Below, in pieces: positions 57,401-64,000 of a stretch of 64,000 nucleotides of DNA (its first letter is position 1; each line of letters begins with the position of its first letter). This DNA comes from Anaeramoeba flamelloides (lineage: Eukaryota > Metamonada > Anaeramoebidae), in contig JANTQA010000008.1 in assembly GCA_027625915.1 (NCBI GenBank), positions 6,379,501 through 6,443,500 on the forward strand, given 5' to 3'. The notes below the pieces were generated by a model, which was not told where the DNA came from, searched no databases, and saw nothing but the letters and a program-made list of their open reading frames with translations. The position numbers and the translations under genes are program-made.

Positions 57401-59064
57401 TGGGATTAACGTTACCGTTTCTTCATATGATCATTTCACAAGAAATTTTACTTACAAAGGATGCAACAAATTTATTTGATTCGCCCAACATGAGAACACA
57501 AATGATTATGAAATATTCCAAACTTTATGGTATTAAATATTTACAAACCATTTTTTCAAATTTAATTGAGGATTTATTGAAATCAAAAATTTCTTTGGAA
57601 GTTGATCCAAATTTTTTAAATCAAAATAATGAAGAAGACCAAGAAATGGGAAAAAAAGAAAATTTAGAAGAAAATATAAGTAATCTCAAAAAGACCTTTT
57701 ATTTATTCACAGACACTATATACCAATCGACCGAAAAAATTCCACATGGCTTCAGGATGATCTGTGCATATTTGGAGGAAGAAATCAAACTTCGGTATCC
57801 TGATTTGGTATTGCCATCTATTGGAAGCTTTGTATTTTTGAGGTTCTTTTGCCCCGCGATTAGAGAGCCAGAGAGCTTTGAATTAATTGAAAGCGAAATT
57901 ATTACGCTGACTGAAAGCCAAAAAAGAAAATTCTTTCTCATTTCTACGTTGCTTAGTTCTCTGGCTAAGGGACAGACGTTTAAATCGGAGCACACATATT
58001 TACACCCGTTCAATGAAGGTATAGCTTCGTTGTTCAAACAGAGAACAGATTTTTTAACAGAAATTAGTTCATCTTCAAGAATTAATGAGAATTCCCTCTT
58101 AATCCCAAGATCGAAAATTGAATATCCAAAAAGAGGGCTGCCAATTAACCCATCTTTAGCCCATACTACTTTAAACCCAAGCACCGAAGAAACCATCTCC
58201 TTTCATACATTTGCATCTGATTTGTCAAATGACCTGCAGGGATTGCTCAGAAAGTCAAGTGATAATTTTTTCCCACCAAATTCTTTAAACTATATTGAAC
58301 AATTCCAAACAAAGGTACAAACATTTTTAATCAAATTTCAAAAGATTAATGAAATTTTGAAATCAATAAACCCTCTCTATGAAATTATTAATTCGCAATT
58401 CTTGGGCTATGAAATGTCTAAAAATGGAAACAACAGCAACATTGATGATGGTGATGATGATGATGATGATGATGATCAAAACAGGCATAATAATAATATG
58501 TCAAATAATAAACAAAATCAATCAATCAATAATAGTAATAATGACATTTTGAAAAAAATTGGATTAGAAGGGAAAGGTGGGTTTGGCAATACGGGCATAC
58601 TGCAAAATAAAAAAAGTAAAAACACCAGAAGAAAATTTGGATTTAGAAAAAAAAAAAAAATACCCCAAAATTTGGAAAAGGCGCCTTTTGAAATCCCTCA
58701 AATATTGATCGAAAGATGGAAAAATATTTGGACTACAAAAAATATCAAAACTGGTAAAATGTTTTTTTCCTTGGATAAAGGGAAAAAATGGTTTGAAAAG
58801 GTTGCAATTTTAAAAGAAAATCTATTGTCGTTATTCCATAGCGTCCCCGAATCCAAATTAACATCACCTTTCGTTTTATTACAATTAAATGAAAACACCT
58901 TACTTGCTAGAATGGACTCTTCCGAAACTGGCAAAAAGAAAATTTCTTTTAGAATTAGAGATGATACAGGGGTGGAAATGATACTTGCAACTAAAAAAAA
59001 GAAAGAAAGGGAGGAGTGGATACAGGTAATAGAAAAAACAATGACAATAAATTATGAAAAATAA
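51496..59064 (+). CDS. RasGAP-domain protein with C-terminal PH domain, three visible exons
   Basis: Visible exons: 51496-52269, 52442-52924, 57106-59064; all join in phase 0, giving 1,071 codons plus TAA. RasGAPs speed GTP hydrolysis by Ras-type GTPases. Residues 1-190 are acidic and low complexity, followed by a coiled coil. The GAP domain spans the exon 2-3 join and most of exon 3: TKDATNLFDSPNMR in the finger-loop region, KYSKLYGIKYLQ, then SFVFLRFFCPAI, the classic FLR..CPAI motif. The arginine of the usual 'LFR' finger is Asp here. A poly-Asp/Asn linker precedes a PH-like domain (FFSLDKGKKWFEKVAILKEN to EEWIQVIEKTM). Just before 51496 lies ATGCCAAAATAG. Either TAG is the end of an intron and the true first exon is further upstream, or the start is damaged. 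Intron 2 is 4.2 kb and carries a MITE-like repeat. Confidence 0.85.
52925..57105 (+). other. 4.2 kb intron of the RasGAP-PH gene
   Basis: Donor AGA|GTAATG at 52924/52925 and acceptor GAATAG at 57105. Apart from the repeat at 55832-56352 and poly-T/poly-A runs, no feature was seen. An 85-codon minus-strand frame at 55514-55771 has no domain. Confidence 0.6.
55832..56352. mobile_element. Dispersed ~520 bp repeat, copy 2 (MITE-like)
   Basis: Same orientation and nearly full-length match to 5711-6234, including ATTACGTAATTCAAA and TTGTATTATTGTGATT. Ends AATTCAAAATTTT / AAAATTTTGAATT. It lies within the large intron of the RasGAP-PH gene, so the insertion is tolerated by splicing. Confidence 0.65.
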
Positions 59065-59069
59065 TAACA

Positions 59070-60495
59070 CTCACTTGTTATTGGAAAAGAATATAAAAAT
59101 TTTGATTAATTTGGATTTTTCTTTATCTTTTTTGCTGTTTTTGTTTCTTTATCTTTTTCTTTTTATTTTTTTTTTTTATTTTTTTTTTATTTTAATAGAA
59201 ATTAAAACAAATTTTTAATCATTACCGATAAATTATTCTGTAAGACCCCCTTTTTTTATTTCATAAAAATACAATTTATTAAAAATGATTAATTAATCTA
59301 AAAAATATGAGATTAATTTCATTTATTGGAAATCAATTTAAAGAAATGGATTGTGAAAAGGGTAATAATTTAAACATTATAAAATTATTATTGAAATTTT
59401 ATGATCATTTCTTTTTTTTTTTTTTGGTTTTGTTATTTTTTTATTTTTCTTTTTTTTTTTTGATTTCTCTTTTTAATCACCTCCAACCTCTTTAATTACA
59501 ATTAAATAAAAAGATACTTTATTAATAGTTATTTTTCTCATTTTTTTTTACACTTTTTTTTTAACCCTTTTTTTTTTTTAAAAAGATCATGTGGAAAAAA
59601 AAAAATATCTTCAAAAATTCCATAAAACACAAAGAAAATTGACACAATGAAATGTCTTTTATGTGATGAGTTTTTATAAGCTAAAAAATCTTCGTGTAAA
59701 CCTTTTTTGAGTGTAAGTTTACTCAGATATAAAAAATATGTAATACTCTTTTCAAAAATTGTGATTCACTTTTTTTTTAGTTTTTGGTTTCATTTTTTTT
59801 TTAATTTTTAAAATATCAGGATTTTATATGTTTAACAAAATTTTAAAGTGCAAAATTAATTAAATCTAATCATTAGCTGTTCCTGAAAACAAAATAATAT
59901 TATTTTTTTCCATTTATTATTTCAGGTGAGTTATAATTTTAGAAAAGATGTTAATTTTAAAAAATTTTGAGAATTTGTTCTGAAGATGAATTATTAAATA
60001 CTGGAACAAACTAGTATTTTGTTTCTATTTTTAGAGTTGAAGAAGATGAACTAAAAAAAAATTATAAAATTACAATTTCTTTAATTGTATTTATTAGTAA
60101 AAAATGTAATAATAATTCATTCTTATAATATTTATAATAGATTTTTTAGTGTAATTTGAACTATGGATTGCTAGTATAATCAATCATTAAATTACATAAT
60201 ACCATAATTATAGTAGAATTCATGACTAACTAATTGTTTAACATTTTTTTAAAATTGTTTTTTCTTTCTTTATTCTCAAGTAGAATTTTGGCAAAAGTAT
60301 ATTTTTTAATCAATAAATTTGAACAGGGCTTGTTATTAAAAAATCCACTAAAGTGAAAGAATAACTTCAAATTTAATGAAAAAATCTAAATCTATCAAAA
60401 ACTACATAGGTAAATTCAATGATTATAATATAAAGGAACTTCAGAAACATGTGTTCCTAATTATATTTAAAAATGCTTTTTTAAAATTCCATTTT
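59070..60495. other. Intergenic, no gene seen
   Basis: T-rich 3' flank of the RasGAP-PH gene. A 62-codon plus frame at 59307-59495 is Phe/Leu-rich and looks fortuitous. Confidence 0.45.
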
Positions 60496-60501
60496 CAGAT
60501 A

Positions 60502-60698
60502 CAGTCAGTTCCACTTTTAAGGCACAAACTTTCAACGAAATTTAAAGCACAAAAAAATCTCAAATTAAGGCACAAAATTTGGAATTTTTTTTTTTTACAA
60601 TTTATTTTACTAGAATCTGAATTTTGTGCCTTAATTTGAGATTTTTATTGTGCCTTAAATTTCGTTGAAAGTTTGTGCCTTAAAAGTGAAACTGACTG
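60502..60698. mobile_element. 197 bp mariner-like foldback MITE with TA duplication
   Basis: Ends CAGTCAGTTCCACTTTTAAG (left) and the reverse complement of CAGTCAGTTTCACTTTTAAG (right). TA occurs on each side (60500-60501, 60699-60700), as produced by Tc1/mariner transposases. The TIRs run ~85 bp and include GGCACAAACTTTCAACGAAA, so nearly the whole element folds into one hairpin. There are only a handful of mismatches between arms, so the copy is fairly young. It has no coding capacity. Confidence 0.88.
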
Positions 60699-60699
60699 T

Positions 60700-61080
60700 A
60701 AGAACTGAAATATTTATTAAAAAATTTTCAAAAAATTTGAAAAAGGATTTTTTTTTTATGTAATAAAAAATTAAAATTTCTAATCATTAACTGAAAATAA
60801 TAAATGTGGGGTAATATCAAGAAATTCTTATTACTGAATTTCTCAAGATTTGGATTGAAAGCGGTGCCAAAAGAAATTGAATTTTATAATTGAATTTTAT
60901 ATTATTAATTTACAAATTGTTAGTTTTATGAGATTTAAAGAGATTTCTTTGGGATGGAGAAAAACAAGTCATAAATTAAAGTCAGTGATGTGCTAATAAT
61001 TAACTATTTTTCTTTTTTCAGCATTTTCATTAAATTAGTAGGATAAGACTATTTATTTTTTCTGGATCAAGGTGAAAGTA
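60700..61080. other. Spacer between two inverted-repeat elements
   Basis: AT-rich; nothing recognised. Confidence 0.4.
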
Positions 61081-61084
61081 ATCA

Positions 61085-61955
61085 AATTGTTTTTTTAATT
61101 TATTCCAAATCTAAAACCGATAAAACTTCAATAACAAGTAATTTTAACTTTTTTGGTTCAATTCCAAAATATTTGTAAACAATTCAAAAATATAATCCAA
61201 TTTTAAAGATAAATATATAAATTTACACTTGATAATTAATTATCCTAATTGTTGTAATGATTAATTATTCTAAATATGTCAATTGTCTTTCACCTTGCGA
61301 AATATAGAAATCAAAAAAATTTCCAAACCTAAAAAATTAATAGAGAAAATAACTGAAAATTGAAAATATAATTTATTGTGGGGTTTTCTTATATAAATTC
61401 TAATTTTATTCAAAATTATCTATCCATATATTTGAGGTTTTTTTTTAATTTCCAATAATAGAGATTTTTTTTCTTAAGATCGTTCTTTTAAAAAATTTTT
61501 CAAAATTTGAAATCTACATTAGGTCACTTAGAGGAAAAAAAATTTTTTTTAAAATATATTTCCATAATTTAATCTAAATTCATAGAATCAAATACCTTTC
61601 TCAAATCGACAGATATTCAAATATTTTGTTTTGATAAAAATGATTCTCATTTTAAAATTTAATATCAAAATATGATTTTCAATTTTCAATCTTATTTCGG
61701 TTTAATTTTTAAGACTTTCGATTTTTTTTGATTTCTATAATTAACAAGGTGATAGAAAATTGACATATTTAGAATAATTAATCATTACAACAATTAGGAT
61801 TATTAATTATCAAGCTTAAATTTATATATTTATCATTAAAATTGGAATATATTTTTCAATTTTTTACTAATATTTAAAATTGATCTAAAATATTAAAATT
61901 CACCAGTTTTTGAAGTTTTATGAGTTTTAGATTTGGCAGTTATTTGAAGACAATT
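61085..61955. mobile_element. ~870 bp non-autonomous element with ~230 bp TIRs
   Basis: The left arm, ~61085-61320, and the right arm, ~61720-61955, are reverse complements with scattered mismatches. The best block is TAATCATTACAACAATTAGG and its neighbours, together with ATTTATATATTTATC and TGACATATTTAGAATAATTA. The outer parts (AAATCTAAAAC, ATAAAACTTCAA) also match. The ~400 bp interior has no frame. Exact ends and target duplication could not be fixed by eye. Confidence 0.75.
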
Positions 61956-62166
61956 CATAATTATTCAGTTCTTCAATTATAGGATGAAAAAATATTTTGC
62001 TTGAAATAGTTGTTCTTTTGAGAACAAACACTCCCCTTATTTAAAAAAGAATAAAAGTTAAACCATCTAAATTTTAGAAATCAATGTAAAAATAAAAAAA
62101 ATTTATTTTGTCTTGTATTAAAATTTTATCAGAAATTTGATGCAATTATTTTTAAAAAAAAAAAAA

Positions 62167-63159
62167 CTATTTTTTAATTAAGGCAGACACTTTTCCTTTT
62201 GTATATTTTTTTCTTGGTCTTCTTTTTTTATGCCATTGCTTTTTTGTTTTCACCTTTTTGTTCCCGTTTGATTTCTCTTTTAATTTTTCTTTTCGTTCCA
62301 ATTTTCTTTTTTCGCGCTTTAATCTGTATCTTTCGAAATCTTCTACTTGTTTCAGGTACACCTCTGCTTTATTTCGTAATTTCTTTTCGGTGTGCTGATA
62401 AACGTTAATTTTAATATCCCTTTCCATTGCTTTGTAATCGTCACCATGCTTATCAATTAGTTGTTTCATTAATTTCATTTCGCTTCCACACAGCCTTTTG
62501 AGTCTTGGTCTTGCTTGGCTTTGGCCTAATTTTTCAAGGTATTCCAATTTTTCTTTGTATGACTGTTTTCTTTTTCTTTTCATTTCATCATCTTTTTCTT
62601 TGATTTTGTCATATTCTGTTTTTCTTTTTCTTTTCTTTTTTTTTTTTGGTTTTTGGGTGTTTTTGATCTTGTTTTGATTTTCGTTTGGTTCTTGCTTTTC
62701 TTTCTCGTTGTCTGTTTTCGAATTTTTCATTGATTTTGTAGCATTACGATCTTTTTCATTGAATCTTTTTCTTTTTTTTTCTTGTTTTTCTTCTGGTGCT
62801 TGTTCAAAGTCTTTTTTTTTCATTAACTCGATTGCTTGTTTTCGATTTACATTTTCACGGATCATAACTAAATCAATCGAAGTGTTTGATTTTGTTTTTT
62901 GATCTTGTTTACTTGCATTGCCAAATTTCTTATTTTTAATGTAGTCTAATTCGGAAATTTCGCAATCTACGCGCAAAGTAAGTGCTTTTTTTCTCAAGTC
63001 TTTTTGAAGATCAGAAGCAAGCCCGATATTTCGGTAATTTGTTCTTAATGACTTTTTTTTATTCCAAACATCTGCAAGGATCCCTTTAAAAGATTCTTTT
63101 TTTGGTTTACGAGGTGCAACTTTATTACGTCTATTTCTTCTTTTTTTTCGAATACTCAT
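62167..63159 (-). CDS. NOP16: Ribosome biogenesis protein NOP16, 330 aa
   Basis: NOP16 is a nucleolar 60S pre-ribosome assembly factor. Two family blocks are intact: ADVWNKKKSLRTNYRNIGLA near residues 29-48, matching 'AWD..KS..QN...MGL', and IDKHGDDYKAMERDIKINVY near residues 230-250, matching 'V..HG.DY.AMARD...N..Q'. Between them is a Lys/Glu/Asn-rich low-complexity insertion (residues ~100-200), which explains the length of 330 aa against about 180-230 in animals and yeast. Basic N- and C-terminal tails fit nucleolar targeting. It is a single exon from ATG to TAG, with no intron signals inside. Confidence 0.9.
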   Translation of the reverse strand: MSIRKKRRNRRNKVAPRKPKKESFKGILADVWNKKKSLRTNYRNIGLASDLQKDLRKKALTLRVDCEISELDYIKNKKFGNASKQDQKTKSNTSIDLVMIRENVNRKQAIELMKKKDFEQAPEEKQEKKRKRFNEKDRNATKSMKNSKTDNEKEKQEPNENQNKIKNTQKPKKKKKRKRKTEYDKIKEKDDEMKRKRKQSYKEKLEYLEKLGQSQARPRLKRLCGSEMKLMKQLIDKHGDDYKAMERDIKINVYQHTEKKLRNKAEVYLKQVEDFERYRLKREKRKLERKEKLKEKSNGNKKVKTKKQWHKKRRPRKKYTKGKVSALIKK

Positions 63160-64000
63160 TTGGTCAACAATAAAATTAGTGAAAAGGTAAAAATATGGGA
63201 AGAATGGAAAGTTTTTTAAGATATTACGTAATTTTTGAATTTTGTTAAAAAATAGTCTTCCCAGAAATCTTTTACTGGAGAGCGAAGAACCGACTCTCTT
63301 TTCAGAATTTAGACTTGTTAAACAAACTGTTTAGGATCAACAAACCCTTTTGTACATCGTGGCACTCAAAATTTAAAATTAATTAAGGCGAATTTCTATT
63401 TCTAATTTTAATACATTGGAACAAAATTGTTTTATTTGTTTCACTCCAAATTATAGTATTTTTTAGAATTAACAACAAAGATAAATCTCATAAATTAAAA
63501 TTTGATTTTATTACTCATATTTGATTACTCTTATTTTAAAATTAATAAATAAAAATTTTTATTTCAAGTTATTACAAGGAATATTAATGATTATTGCTAC
63601 AATCAAACTAGTAGAGTAAAAATTTTGTCTCAGAGTTAACTAAAGAAGTTTACTTTATTGTCTATAAATACCATTTCTAAAAGATGGTGTTAAATCTTTG
63701 GATTTACTTTCGGCTTAAAAACAAGAAAAATATTTTGGTAAGTGAACTAAAAATTTTCATTTTTTAATTGTAAAAAAAAAAGAGCAATACTGGTTTAATG
63801 GAGATTAATGGGAAAAAATTTTTAATACCTTTTCCTTCATTTTTTATTGTCTCATAGGTTTTCCAAGAAATAAAATGTGAAATTTCTGATCTCTATTTGA
63901 TCATTTGTTGTTTAATGTATTGTTTTTATAGAGTTGACTAATCAGCCTAATTGGTGGGAGTACTGAAGAATCTTAGAAATAAAATTTCCGGAAATTAATC
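63160..64000. promoter_or_regulatory. Upstream region of NOP16, no gene seen
   Basis: AT-rich 5' flank reaching the window edge. No recognisable promoter motif or coding frame. Confidence 0.3.

Noticed and set aside
57699-58196. 165-codon minus-strand frame opposite the RasGAP exon
   Set aside because: Antisense shadow; the plus strand carries the conserved GAP motifs.

Overview
The window is nuclear DNA of an AT-rich, intron-bearing protist. Reasons: very high A+T with many A/T homopolymers; GT-AG introns (GTAAGT, GTAATT, GTATGT-type donors; short T/A-rich acceptors ending TAG/CAG/AAG); proteins rich in Asn, Lys and Ile with poly-Asn/Lys/Glu tracts; and eukaryote-only families (Integrator subunit, NOP16, P4-ATPase, RasGAP). 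All recognised genes read with the standard code and use TGG for Trp. A complete CBL-interacting (CIPK/SnRK3-type) kin­ase with an NAF motif argues for a plant/excavate-side lineage rather than an animal, fungus or amoebozoan. A metamonad such as Anaeramoeba would fit the style of the proteins, but this is only an inference.

Layout. 0-6.4 kb: decayed coding pieces (an unassigned fragment at the left edge, an exon series at 1.5-2.9 kb), a LINE 3' fragment, and one copy of a ~520 bp repeat. 6.5-7.2 kb: small Lys/Glu-rich gene. 7.96-8.42 kb: 459 bp MITE. 9.9-16.2 kb (minus): Integrator subunit 1 (INTS1), broken into three frames by two apparent one-base slips in low-complexity A runs. 16.4-25.4 kb: no intact gene; coding-like remnants at 16.4-18.4 and 24.2-25.0 kb and a 1.4 kb element with long terminal inverted repeats (TIRs). 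25.4-34.3 kb (minus): the CIPK-like kinase, six exons whose phases all agree, with a 4.5 kb and a 2.5 kb intron full of repeats. 35.2-36.4 kb: another long-TIR element. 37.3-43.6 kb (minus): four-exon P4-ATPase very close to plant ALA2. 46.3-47.6 kb (plus): exons of a fimbrin-like calponin-homology domain. 47.7-48.1 kb: possible EXS-type membrane fragment. 49.2-51.4 kb: foldback repeat and decayed LINE reverse transcriptase. 51.5-59.1 kb (plus): RasGAP-PH protein with a 4.2 kb intron holding the second copy of the ~520 bp repeat. 60.5-62.0 kb: mariner-like 197 bp MITE and an ~870 bp long-TIR element. 62.2-63.2 kb (minus): NOP16.

The genes are housekeeping or signalling genes with no operon-like logic: snRNA 3'-end processing and transcription control (INTS1), ribosome assembly (NOP16), lipid flipping (P4-ATPase), and Ca2+/Ras signalling (CIPK, RasGAP). 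Most gaps and the large introns are repeats, mainly non-autonomous inverted-repeat elements. No tRNA, rRNA, CRISPR or operon was found.
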